The notes below the pieces were generated by a model that had not been told where the DNA came from, did not search any database, and saw nothing but the letters and a program-made list of their open reading frames with translations. A stretch of 64,000 nucleotides of DNA from Frankiales bacterium (lineage in GTDB: Bacteria > Actinomycetota > Actinomycetes > Mycobacteriales > SCTD01), in the NCBI GenBank assembly GCA_025464695.1, contig JAODNQ010000003.1:1-64000 (forward strand), given 5' to 3'. Positions 54,182-62,461 of the stretch are shown piece by piece. The stretch's first letter is position 1. Each line of letters opens with the position of its first letter. A program made the translations under genes and the position numbers.

Positions 54182-55261
54182 GTGCAACGCCTGGTCGTGT
54201 GCGCCGACGGCACGTGGCGGTCGGAGGACGACCCCGAGGACCGCACGAACGTCGAGAAGCTGCGGGACGCCGTCGTGGACGTCGCCTCCGACGGCGCGCG
54301 TCAGCCGGTGCACTACCAGTCCGGGGTCGGCACGGGCCGTCGCCTCGACCACTGGATCGGCGGCGCCTTCGGCGCGGGCCTGTCCCGCAACGTGCAGGCC
54401 TGCTACCGATGGCTGGTCGAGCACTACGGGGGTCCGGACTCCGGCGACCAGCTGTACCTGTTCGGTTTCAGCCGCGGCGCGTTCACCGTCCGGAGCCTGG
54501 CCGGCCTGATCCGCAACGTCGGGCTGCTCCAGCCGGCACGCGCCGACATGGTCGAGGAGGCCTACGCCCACTACCGCGACCCGGCGCAGGTGTGGCGGCC
54601 GGACGGGGTGCGCGCCCTCGCCTTTCGGGAGCAGTTCTCCCGCGACGTCCCGCACATTCGCTGCATCGGCGTGTGGGACACCGTGGGTTCCCTCGGCATC
54701 CCCACCGTCGGACCGCTCGGTCTCCTCTCCCGCCGCTGGTACGGCTTCCACGACGTCGAGCTGAGCGGCCGCGTCGAGCACGCCTTCCACGCGCTGGGCA
54801 TCGACGAGCGACGCCGGGCCTTCCGGCCCACCCTCTGGGAGGCCGACGACGCGCACGCGAACGAACAGGAGGTCGAGCAGACCTGGTTCGCGGGAGCCCA
54901 CTCGGACGTCGGCGGCGGCTACAAGGACTGCGGGCTGTCGGACACGACCCTCCTCTGGATGGCCGAGCGCGCCCAGCGTTGCGGTCTGGAGCTCGACCTC
55001 CCCGCGCTGCGACCCGCGGTGTGCGCGGCCGACGACGGGCGGATGCACGACAGCCTGAGCTCCTTCTTCAGACTGCAAGGCACGTACGAGCGGCCCCTCG
55101 GCGCTCCTCCCGTCGTCCGGGACGGTCGGACGCTGCGCACGCACGAGACCGTCTACCCCGGGGTGCTGCGCCGCCGGGAGCTGTGCAAGGAACCGCCGCA
55201 GGGGCCCTACGAGCCGACGAACCTCCTCACGCACCTGGCACGTACGGCGCCGCCCGCCTAG
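54182..55261 (+). CDS. DUF2235 alpha/beta-hydrolase (Tle1-like phospholipase family)
   Basis: 359 residues of the DUF2235 family: N-terminal CADGTW, the nucleophile elbow GFSRGAFTVRSLAGLI with Ser97, VWDTVGSLG, and the late segment WFAGAHSDVGGGY that supplies the catalytic His. The family includes type VI lipase effectors of the Tle1 group and many uncharacterised intracellular hydrolases. No signal peptide is seen. The GTG start follows GGGGAG, 27 bases after the catalase-like gene, so it is the last gene of the operon. A lipase role would fit the lipid-oxidation reading of the cluster. Confidence 0.9.
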   Translation: MQRLVVCADGTWRSEDDPEDRTNVEKLRDAVVDVASDGARQPVHYQSGVGTGRRLDHWIGGAFGAGLSRNVQACYRWLVEHYGGPDSGDQLYLFGFSRGAFTVRSLAGLIRNVGLLQPARADMVEEAYAHYRDPAQVWRPDGVRALAFREQFSRDVPHIRCIGVWDTVGSLGIPTVGPLGLLSRRWYGFHDVELSGRVEHAFHALGIDERRRAFRPTLWEADDAHANEQEVEQTWFAGAHSDVGGGYKDCGLSDTTLLWMAERAQRCGLELDLPALRPAVCAADDGRMHDSLSSFFRLQGTYERPLGAPPVVRDGRTLRTHETVYPGVLRRRELCKEPPQGPYEPTNLLTHLARTAPPA

Positions 55262-55685
55262 CTGTACTGCCCAGGGACGTTGGTTGAGCGAGTGCGACTG
55301 GACGTGCTGGGCCAGACCGCTTCGGCCGGCGGCAGTCGGGGCGGGCAGGCCCTACGGGCCGACCGCGCGCACCCGCCCCGGTGCGAGCAGGCGGACGGCT
55401 CCCGCGTCGGACCGCCGCCGCCCCTGGTTGGACGGCCCAGAGACCGGCTACGGCCTGACCAGCGGATCTGGACGACGCAGCACGAGGCGTCACGTGCCTG
55501 ACTCTTGGTCACTGAGTCGGTCACGGGCGTCCAGCAACCCCCTGCCGTGAGGCACCACCAGACGGACGCCGAGGCCCCCGATCCAGCGTGACGGAGCACC
55601 AGTCGGCACGGATCGTCACCCTCCGGCACGTCCTCGCTCCCACTCCTGACCAGCGGGTTCGAGGCGCTCGTGGCGCACTTCTGCG

Positions 55686-55718
55686 CTGGCCTCTTGTCCC
55701 TGGCGGGCAAGAGGCCAG
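55686..55718. other. Perfect 11-bp stem hairpin in an intergenic region
   Basis: CTGGCCTCTTG pairs completely with CAAGAGGCCAG around an 11-base loop. It is 425 bases past the DUF2235 stop, so it may be a distal terminator of that operon or part of an unrecognised RNA. Confidence 0.5.
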
Positions 55719-55892
55719 GTCCGTCTCCAGGGCCTGTGGTGCGCGGGTCGGTCACGTACGTCCGCGACGAGGGCTGCGCAGGGCCCTGCCGACATCGGAT
55801 GACGCGGCACGCGGCAGCACGAGGCGGACAGGACGCCACCGGTCCAGCAGCAACTCCTCCGAACCCGGGGTCAGCTGCCCGCACCTGGCCTT

Positions 55893-55916
55893 ACGACCAC
55901 ACGACCACACGACCAC
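55893..55916. repeat. 8-base tandem repeat, three copies
   Basis: ACGACCAC is repeated three times without interruption, followed by a partial copy. It is a short microsatellite with no visible function. Confidence 0.7.
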
Positions 55917-56463
55917 ACGCGCGACAGGACCCCACCTGCGGTCGGCGCCGTAGCCCGACCCGGGCCTCGGGGCCCGGCGCAGCCGGACGTCCGCGGGCTG
56001 CGGCAGGTCCAGGTCGTGTGAGGCCAAGGTGTCCCGGACCTCGGTCGCGCGGCCAGCCGGCGGAGACCGACGCCGATGTCGGCCGTCCCTCCGCTGCGCC
56101 GCTGTGGTTCTGCCCTGGTGCACGACGGCGTCGGTGGCAACGAGCTGCGGCGCGATCACCATCCAGAGCCTGGGCCGCAGACCAGGTCATCGGTGACCTG
56201 CCGGCGGCGATGGCGTTGTTCGCAACGGCCGGCTGCACCGCGCGGCCCGCCCGGGTGAGCCTTGCCCCAGGAGCACGCCTGCGCCAGTCGGTCCCGGAGG
56301 TCGCCCCGACCCCGTCGCCGGGCGACTCCCCCGGGGTCACCACGGCGTTCACGAAGGTCTGGACGTCCGCCCTGCGCAGCCGAGCCCCTTGCTCCCAAGG
56401 CGCAGGTGCGGGACCGTCGCGGCACGCCGGACGAGTCCGGACCCCAGGACGCGGGGAGTGGTC

Positions 56464-57228
56464 ATGCCCAAGCAGCACGAGCATGCGCACACCGGAGCGG
56501 GGGTCGCGGGGCCGCGGGAAGCTGTCTCGGGGCCGCCCGAGCACCGTCTCCTCATGCTGCAGCGCGCGGCGGGCAACGCGGCCGTCACGGCGCTCGTCCG
56601 CCTCGACCAGCAGCGGGCCGCGGCGGTACAGCCGGCGGTGCAGCGCCTGGTGGCGAACGGCACGCTCTACGTGCAGGGCGACAAGGACACCTTCCTCGAC
56701 CCGGCCGACCAGAAGGTCTACGTCAAGGCCTACGGCTCGACCGGGACGTTGTGGAAGATGAAGGAGGTCCTCGCCGGTGCCTCGCCGACCCTGAGCGCGA
56801 CGACCCGCGACTACGTCCCCGCGACGGCGTCCTGGCTGGCTGCGGGTGCCGCACCCCCGAAGGCGGCCGCACCTCTCGGATGGTCGGCCGCGCAGCTGCG
56901 GGCTGCCGGGCTGGTCTCGAAGGCGGCCAACCACTACCAGCTCGACGCACCTGACTACAACGGCTTCCACGTGCACGTGTCCGCGTACACGTCGGGCAGC
57001 CTCGCCGACTCCATCCACGTCAAGTTCGACACCCGGGGCGACGACTACCTCAGCTTCTTCTACCGCTTCGACGGCACGCAGCACGGCGGCCAGCGGAAGG
57101 CCCTGCAGGTCGCGACCATCGCCGCCTTCACCGGCTGCAGCGTGAAGGTGGCAGAGGACCGATGGGTGGACGTCCAGGCGCAGTCCGACGCCGTGGCCAA
57201 CGGCGTGCTGGCGAGGCTCGGCACCTAG
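56464..57228 (+). CDS. Small protein with LQRxxGNxAV motif, unknown C-terminal domain
   Basis: 254 residues without a signal peptide. The His/Gly-rich N-terminus leads to LQRAAGNAAV at 32-41, the same motif as in the protein at 28800-29543. A short repeat-like stretch with VQPAVQRLV follows. The C-terminal domain (from about 140) is compact and globular: WSAAQLRAAGLVSKAANHYQ, NGFHVHVSAYTSG and VKFDTRGDDYLSFFYRFDG look like an alpha-beta fold. The ATG has GGGGAG five bases upstream. Motif and layout suggest cargo or a satellite protein of a contractile-injection or similar export system, but no such system is in the window. Conserved domain unknown to me. Confidence 0.7.
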   Translation: MPKQHEHAHTGAGVAGPREAVSGPPEHRLLMLQRAAGNAAVTALVRLDQQRAAAVQPAVQRLVANGTLYVQGDKDTFLDPADQKVYVKAYGSTGTLWKMKEVLAGASPTLSATTRDYVPATASWLAAGAAPPKAAAPLGWSAAQLRAAGLVSKAANHYQLDAPDYNGFHVHVSAYTSGSLADSIHVKFDTRGDDYLSFFYRFDGTQHGGQRKALQVATIAAFTGCSVKVAEDRWVDVQAQSDAVANGVLARLGT

Positions 57229-57538
57229 CGCCGGGTGCGGTTCGCCCAGGACGACGACGAGCGTCTCCCGACCCGAGCTGCGTCGAACAGATCGGGCGCA
57301 CGAGGGTCGGTCTGGTGGCGCCCTCGATGGCGGAGTCGACATCACGGGTGTCGAGGGTCACCGCCTGAGTTGCGCGGGCACCCCTCAGCCCGCGGTCGTC
57401 CCGGGCTGACCCGAGCTCTCGGTGGGGTGGTGATCGCGGGAGCTGCTCCACCAGCTGCACGCACGCCTCAGCGTCCGTCACCGGCCTCGTCCCGCAGGCG
57501 CCGAGGGCGAGCAACAGGCCGAGCGCAGCAGCGTGCAT
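57128..57538 (-). CDS. Possible small lipoprotein gene or remnant
   Basis: The - strand frame from ATG 57538 begins MHAAALGLLLALGACG, which looks like a lipoprotein signal with a lipobox-like LGAC, then TRPVTDAEACVQLVEQL. After that the composition becomes Arg-rich and unlike protein. A one-base shift at that point would give a short natural-looking tail (RDHHPTESSGQPGTTAG) and a stop near 57395. It is either a decayed or frameshifted lipoprotein or a chance frame. The 3' part runs antisense into the LQRxxGN gene. Confidence 0.25.
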   Translation of the reverse strand: MHAAALGLLLALGACGTRPVTDAEACVQLVEQLPRSPPHRELGSARDDRGLRGARATQAVTLDTRDVDSAIEGATRPTLVRPICSTQLGSGDARRRPGRTAPGARCRASPARRWPRRRTAPGRPPIGPLPPSRCSR

Positions 57539-59139
57539 CTCCACCCCACCACCGCGCCCTCGTGGCAGGGCTGGGCCCAGCTGGTGCAGCGGCCTTCCGC
57601 GCATCGTTCGCGTGCGGCCGTGCGTTGGTCAGACCTGCTCCACCGCGCCCTTCTGTGCCTCCTCAGGGGCGGCGGTCCGCGGTGGAGCAGGACGGTCTCG
57701 GCCTGCACCAGGGCCGAGCACGACGGCACCCGGCGCGGGATGTCTGACGACGACGGTCGCGAAGACGCTGAGGCGGACTCCGCAACCGTGCGACGCGGCC
57801 ACCGCGTCGAGGACCGCCTGGCCGCCCTCCTGGAGGCACCCCCCGACCGTCTGAGCGGACGGGCGGCCAGCGGGCCACGGCGCCTTCGACCGGGTGGCCG
57901 CCCCGCTACCAGACCTGCCGCAGGTCCCGACCGGTCACGGGCCGGACTGTGCGCAGCGTGCGTCCTCGCGGAGTTGAGCACCGAGCCCACGCCCGTGGCA
58001 GTCCGGGCACCGAAGGTCGAGGTGGCAGGCAGTGCACAAGCACTCCTGGCACCGCTGGGTCGACGGTGCCCGCTCGCTGTCGACCATCACGCGCTTCCTC
58101 CGGTCGCCCACCGCAGCGTCCTGCCGCACATGCCCGGGCGACCCCGAGCAGGCACCCGGCTGAACAGGTACCGGGTGCACCCGCTGCCGTCGGAGCGCGA
58201 CGGACGCGCCGCGCCCCACCTGTACGGCTGGCCGTCGTGGCGCGCCGCCTCAGCCCGAGCGCCCCGGCCCCGGCGGGAGGACGTCGAGGCGGCTTGTGCG
58301 GCAGGGGCGCTCAGGAGCCCCTGGGCCACGGACGTGGCGGTGAGCGCGACACACGCGACACCCTGTGCGGACCGGCGACCCAGGTAGCGGGTCAGCGTCC
58401 ATCTCGGATCGTTCGTCAACTCGGGGTCCTCCTCGCACGCCTGCAGGCGAGCCGGTCGGAGGCTCCTCCCGGCTGTCCGCGTGAAGATCGTCTCGATCCC
58501 CGCTCCCACCCCGCATGGGCGCAGCGCCCTCGGGTCCCAGGTCAGGGGGTGGGACTCGACGTCCTGACCGGGCGTGCTGTGCCCGCGACGACCTCGGACA
58601 GTGCGAGCGACCCTACACACGCGCAAGCCCGCCGCGCGCCATGACGAGACCTGCGGGAGCCGGACCACGTCCTGCCGGCGACCTCCCCGGGTCAGCCCGA
58701 CGACGAGCTCCTGCACGACCTGCGGCGCCGGCACGCGAGGTCGTCCCTGGGCCCGGTGGCCCGCGCTGGCGCTGGTGACGGTCGGCTCACGGCGCGCGAC
58801 CGCCCCGGTACCCAGACCAGCAGGTCACACGTCGCGACGGGACAGGGTCGCCGCCGCGGCTCCGAGGGCGACGACGACCCGGACGGCCAGGGGTGGTCGA
58901 CGCGCCGAGCGCGCTGAGGCTGTCAGCCGACGGGCGGGGGGTGCCGGTACGTACCGGGGCCCACCCCGGACATCAGGGCGGGAGCCACGGCGTCGCGGCA
59001 GAGCAGGCCTGGGACGGGCACCTCTGCTCCCCGGCGAGCACGTGTTCATCGTTATGGTCTGGGAGTGGCGGAGCGGCTGTCGCGACCTCCCGGGTCGTGC
59101 GACCGCTGCTCGCCCGCAGCCACGCCGACAGGAGGACCC
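57539..59139. other. Long gene-poor region before the racemase gene
   Basis: About 1.6 kb. All long frames have the Arg/Pro/Ala-rich composition expected of random GC-rich sequence, and none has conserved motifs. A cysteine-rich - strand stretch near 58000-58090 (CQECLCTACHLDLRCPDC) is noted but unsupported. This is unusually empty for an actinobacterial chromosome. Confidence 0.55.
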
Positions 59140-60237
59140 GTGCCAGGACCGCTCTCAGGACTGCGCGTCGTCGAGATGGCGGGACTCGGCCCGTGTCCGC
59201 ACGCCGCCATGGTCCTGGCCGACCTCGGCGCCGACGTCGTCCGCGTGGACCGCGCCTCCGGTCGCTTCGACCTCAGCGACGCCGACAGCGACGTCCTGCT
59301 CCGCGGACGCCGCACTCTCGTCGCCGACCTCAAGTCCCCGGACGGCGTGGCCCTCGTGCTCGACCTGGTCGAGAAGGCGGACGTCCTGGTCGAGGGTTTC
59401 CGCCCAGGCGTCATGGAGCGGCTCGGGCTCGGTCCGGAGCAGTGCGCGGAGCGCAACCCGCGTCTGGTGTTCGGGCGGATCACCGGCTGGGGCCAGGACG
59501 GACCGATGGCGCCGCGGGCCGGGCACGACCTGAACTACCTCGGGCTGACCGGCAGCCTGGCCGCCATCGGCCGTGCCGGCGAACGGCCGGTGCCGCCGCT
59601 CAACCTGGTGGCCGACTTCGGGGGCGGCTCCATGCTGCTCGTCGTCGGTGTCATGGCGGCGCTGTGGGAGCGGCAGTCGTCGGGACGCGGGCAGGTGGTC
59701 GACGCCGCCATGGTCGACGGCGTCGCCCTGCTGTCGCAGATGCTGTGGTCGTTCCGGGGCCAGGGCCTCTGGGGCGACACGCGCGGCACGAACGCGCTCG
59801 ACGGCGGGGCGCCGTTCTACGACACCTACCCGTGCAAGGACGGCCGCTTCGTGGCCGTCGGCGCGATCGAGCCGCAGTTCTTCGCCGCCATGTGCGCGGG
59901 GCTCGGCATCGACGACGACGGCCTGCCGTCGTACTTCGACCAGGCCGGCTGGCCACAGTGGCGTGAGCGCATCGCAACCGCGCTGCTCACCCGGACCCGC
60001 GACGAGTGGACTCGGGTGTTCGACGGCGTCGACGCCTGCGTCACCCCCGTCGTCGAGCTCGCCGAGACGCTGGACCAGCCCCACCTCGCCGCCCGCGGCA
60101 CGTTCACCGTCGTCGACGGTGTCCAGCAGGCGGCACCCGCGCCGCGCTTCTCGCGGACGCCGGCGGCAGCCCCCACCGCTCCCCGCCCCGTCAGCCCGGA
60201 CGCGGAGGAGGTGCTCCGCGACTGGGGCCTGGCCTGA
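59140..60237 (+). CDS. Alpha-methylacyl-CoA racemase (CaiB/BaiF family)
   Basis: 365 residues of the family III CoA-transferase fold. The catalytic pair of alpha-methylacyl-CoA racemases is present: H129 in AGHDLNYLG and D159 in LVADFGGGS, with the same 30-residue spacing as His126/Asp156 of the mycobacterial racemase MCR. It inverts 2-methyl branched acyl-CoAs so that S-specific dehydrogenases can act, as in isoprenoid or sterol side-chain breakdown. The GTG start is set by AGGAGG four bases upstream. It faces the acyl-CoA dehydrogenase operon on the other strand. Confidence 0.92.
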   Translation: MPGPLSGLRVVEMAGLGPCPHAAMVLADLGADVVRVDRASGRFDLSDADSDVLLRGRRTLVADLKSPDGVALVLDLVEKADVLVEGFRPGVMERLGLGPEQCAERNPRLVFGRITGWGQDGPMAPRAGHDLNYLGLTGSLAAIGRAGERPVPPLNLVADFGGGSMLLVVGVMAALWERQSSGRGQVVDAAMVDGVALLSQMLWSFRGQGLWGDTRGTNALDGGAPFYDTYPCKDGRFVAVGAIEPQFFAAMCAGLGIDDDGLPSYFDQAGWPQWRERIATALLTRTRDEWTRVFDGVDACVTPVVELAETLDQPHLAARGTFTVVDGVQQAAPAPRFSRTPAAAPTAPRPVSPDAEEVLRDWGLA

Positions 60238-60261
60238 TCCAGCCGGGACGACCACGTCATC

Positions 60262-60280
60262 GCCGCGGGCCTGCCGCGGC
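60262..60280. terminator. Hairpin after the racemase gene
   Basis: GCCGCGG and CCGCGGC form a 7-bp stem with a 5-base loop, 24 bases past the stop, between convergent genes. Confidence 0.45.
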
Positions 60281-60614
60281 CGGTGCCAGCGACACCCGGA
60301 GCACGAGGGCCCCAGCGCGGGCAACGGGAGCGTGCACCTCCGACCGGCACCTGACCAACCGGCCTGGACGACCTCGCCCGCCTCGGAGAGTCACCGGCCG
60401 CGACGGGTTCTGCACGTGGACCACCACCCATGAGCGGCCTGTCCTCGCGCCGCTGGTCGTCGGCCGCCGGGGCCCGCTGGACGCCGGCGTGCCCCCGACG
60501 ACTGTCGCTCCCACGCGCCGGTGCCCGACCTCGAGCAGACTTCCTACGAGGAGCACGCCCCCTCGCCATCGGCGAGGCGTCCGAGGACCGGTCCACCCCC
60601 GAGGGCGGGGCCGG
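60281..60614. other. Convergent intergenic region
   Basis: 334 bases between the racemase hairpin and the end of the - strand operon. Nothing recognisable apart from a short CCGGTC/GACCGG repeat over the stop of the enoyl-CoA hydratase. Confidence 0.55.
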
Positions 60615-61400
60615 TCAGCGACCGGTGTACCGGCCGGGGCGACGCTCGCGGAAGGCAGCCTGCGCCTCGGCGTAGTCGTCCAGGCGCGACACCACCCCGA
60701 AGTGCGACGAGACCATGTCGAAGTGCGTCGGCAGGTCCACCCGCTCGGCCGAGCGCACCAGACGCTTGATCATCGCGATCTGCACGGGAGGCGCCGCGGC
60801 CACGCGCCCGGCGAGCTCGAGGGTGCGCTCCAGCACGACGTCGTCGTCGTGGACGGAGTTCACGAGGCCGAGGCGCAGGGCCTCGTCGGCGCCGACGACG
60901 TCGCCGGTCATCAGCAGCTCCATGGCCTTGCCGGTCCCGACCATCCGGGGCAACAACCAGGCACCGCCGTCGCCCGGGACAAGCCCGACCTTGATGTAGC
61001 CCTCAGACAGACGCACCCCCCGACCGGCGAGACGCATGTCGCACAGGAGCGCCATGTCGAGGCCGGCGCCGACGGCCACGCCCTGCAGGCAGGCCAGCAC
61101 CGGCTTGTCCATCGCGAGCAGCGACAGCCCCACCTGGTGCACCCGGCCCGTGAGCATGGACTTGCGCCCGATCGGCGTGTCCTCGACCTCGGCGAGCGCG
61201 GACAGGTCGACGCCGGAGCAGAAGTCGCCGCCGGCACCGGAGACGACGACGGCGCGGACGGCGTCGTCCGCCTGGGCCTCCCGCAGCGCCGAGGCCCAGT
61301 CGTCCACCATCGCCAGGGTGAAGGCGTTCTTGCGCGCCGGCCGGTTCAGGGTCAGTCGAGCGACAGCGCCCTCGACCTCGTAGCGCAGCTCCTCGCTCAC
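60615..61400 (-). CDS. Enoyl-CoA hydratase/isomerase (crotonase family)
   Basis: 261 residues. The oxyanion-hole segment GAGGDFCSGVDLS and the second one GVAVGAGLDMALLCD are present. At the glutamate positions the sequence reads AGLDMAL (Asp in place of the first Glu) and LSEGYIKVGLVPGDGG (second Glu kept), so isomerase or altered hydratase activity is possible. The GTG start overlaps the stop of the dehydrogenase gene upstream (GTGA). It is the last gene of a four-gene - strand operon. Confidence 0.87.
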   Translation of the reverse strand: MSEELRYEVEGAVARLTLNRPARKNAFTLAMVDDWASALREAQADDAVRAVVVSGAGGDFCSGVDLSALAEVEDTPIGRKSMLTGRVHQVGLSLLAMDKPVLACLQGVAVGAGLDMALLCDMRLAGRGVRLSEGYIKVGLVPGDGGAWLLPRMVGTGKAMELLMTGDVVGADEALRLGLVNSVHDDDVVLERTLELAGRVAAAPPVQIAMIKRLVRSAERVDLPTHFDMVSSHFGVVSRLDDYAEAQAAFRERRPGRYTGR

Positions 61401-62461
61401 GCGGGGACCAGCAGAGGCCAGGTGCCCTCGGCCCCGGCCGCCATCGCCAGGTCGGCGAGCTCCTCGGACCACGTGGCCTCCGACCCCCACTCGGACCGGC
61501 AGCTCCAGAGCAGGGTGGTGCTGAAGCGCAGGGCGTGCTCCCGCGTCATCCCGAGGGCGCCGTGCACCTGGTGGGCGACCGTGGCGCCGACGGAGGCGGC
61601 CTGTGCGGTCCGGACCTTCGCGGCGGCCACGGCGAGCGCGGCGCCGGAGGAGGCCGGGTCGGCCCCCAGCTCGCGGACCGCCCCGTCGACGGCGGCGCGT
61701 GCGGCGGCGGTCTCGGCCGCCAGCAGCGCCACCGACTGCTGCACGGCCTGGAACGCGCCGATGCTCCGGCCGAACTGCTTGCGCTCCCCCGCGTACCGGA
61801 GCGTCAGCGCGAGGGCGCGGTCCAGCGCACCGGCGATGAGCAGGGCTCGCGACAGGGCACCGCGCAGGCGCAGCTCGCGCGCCGTACCGGCCGGGACGGG
61901 CACGAGGTCCGCGACCACGACGGCGACGAGGACGTCGTCGCGACCCTGGCCGTTGAGGTCGTGGCCCTCCACGAGGCGGGCCTGCCGCACAGGCAGGAGG
62001 CCCACGTGCTCGCCGCCGTCCGCGTCCCGCGCCAGCAGCACGAGGGACTCCGCGGTGCGGGCACCGGCCACGCGGGAGAGCACGCCGTCGAGCCGCCACC
62101 CGCCCTCGGCCCGGCTCGCCGTGACCTCGCCGTGCCCGGTGGTGACCGGACCGGCCGGCAGAGGCGTCCCCGCGACGCCGAGCAGCCAGCCGGCGAGCAG
62201 CGAGCTCTCGGCCAGCGGGACGGGAGCGGCGTACTCACCGGCGACGCGCAGCACGGTCGCCGCATCGCGCAGTGAGCCACCGCTGCCGCCGACCTCCTCC
62301 GGGACGCCCACGAGGGTCAGCCCGTTGTCGTGCAGCACGTCCCACAGCCGGAGGTCCGTGCTGCCTTCGGCGGCGGCCAGCCGGGCCGGGGTGCAGTGGT
62401 CGTCCAGGACGTCGCGGACCGCGGCCTCGAGCGCTGCCAGGTCCTCGTCGGTGCTCGTCAT
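61397..62461 (-). CDS. Acyl-CoA dehydrogenase, small subunit of a heteromeric pair
   Basis: 354 residues with a diverged acyl-CoA dehydrogenase fold (LTLVGVPEEVGGSGGSLRDAATVLR, YAGERKQFGRSIGAFQAVQQ, QVHGALGMTREHALRF). The segment where the partner has the Glu-containing FERSG reads RGALSRALLIAG, so the usual catalytic Glu is missing. This matches the non-catalytic half of actinobacterial alpha2-beta2 FadE enzymes used on sterol-like CoA esters. It overlaps the larger partner by ATGA, which supports one complex. Confidence 0.87.
   Translation of the reverse strand: MTSTDEDLAALEAAVRDVLDDHCTPARLAAAEGSTDLRLWDVLHDNGLTLVGVPEEVGGSGGSLRDAATVLRVAGEYAAPVPLAESSLLAGWLLGVAGTPLPAGPVTTGHGEVTASRAEGGWRLDGVLSRVAGARTAESLVLLARDADGGEHVGLLPVRQARLVEGHDLNGQGRDDVLVAVVVADLVPVPAGTARELRLRGALSRALLIAGALDRALALTLRYAGERKQFGRSIGAFQAVQQSVALLAAETAAARAAVDGAVRELGADPASSGAALAVAAAKVRTAQAASVGATVAHQVHGALGMTREHALRFSTTLLWSCRSEWGSEATWSEELADLAMAAGAEGTWPLLVPA

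Larger units (their letters stand above)
55262..56463. other. Long gene-poor region
   Basis: 1.2 kb with no credible coding frame on either strand. It contains an 11-bp stem hairpin at 55686-55718, a triple 8-base tandem repeat at 55893-55916 and an element at 55505-55527 resembling one at 28356-28378. The rest shows nothing I can name. Confidence 0.55.

Noticed and set aside
57935..58219. - strand frame with a cluster of CxxC motifs near 58000-58090
   Set aside because: The rest of the frame has random composition and no start signal; the cysteine cluster alone does not support a gene.
59051..59066. TTATGGTCTGGGAGTG upstream of the racemase gene, a half-match to the operator
   Set aside because: Only the left half of the palindrome is present; not enough to add this gene to the regulon.
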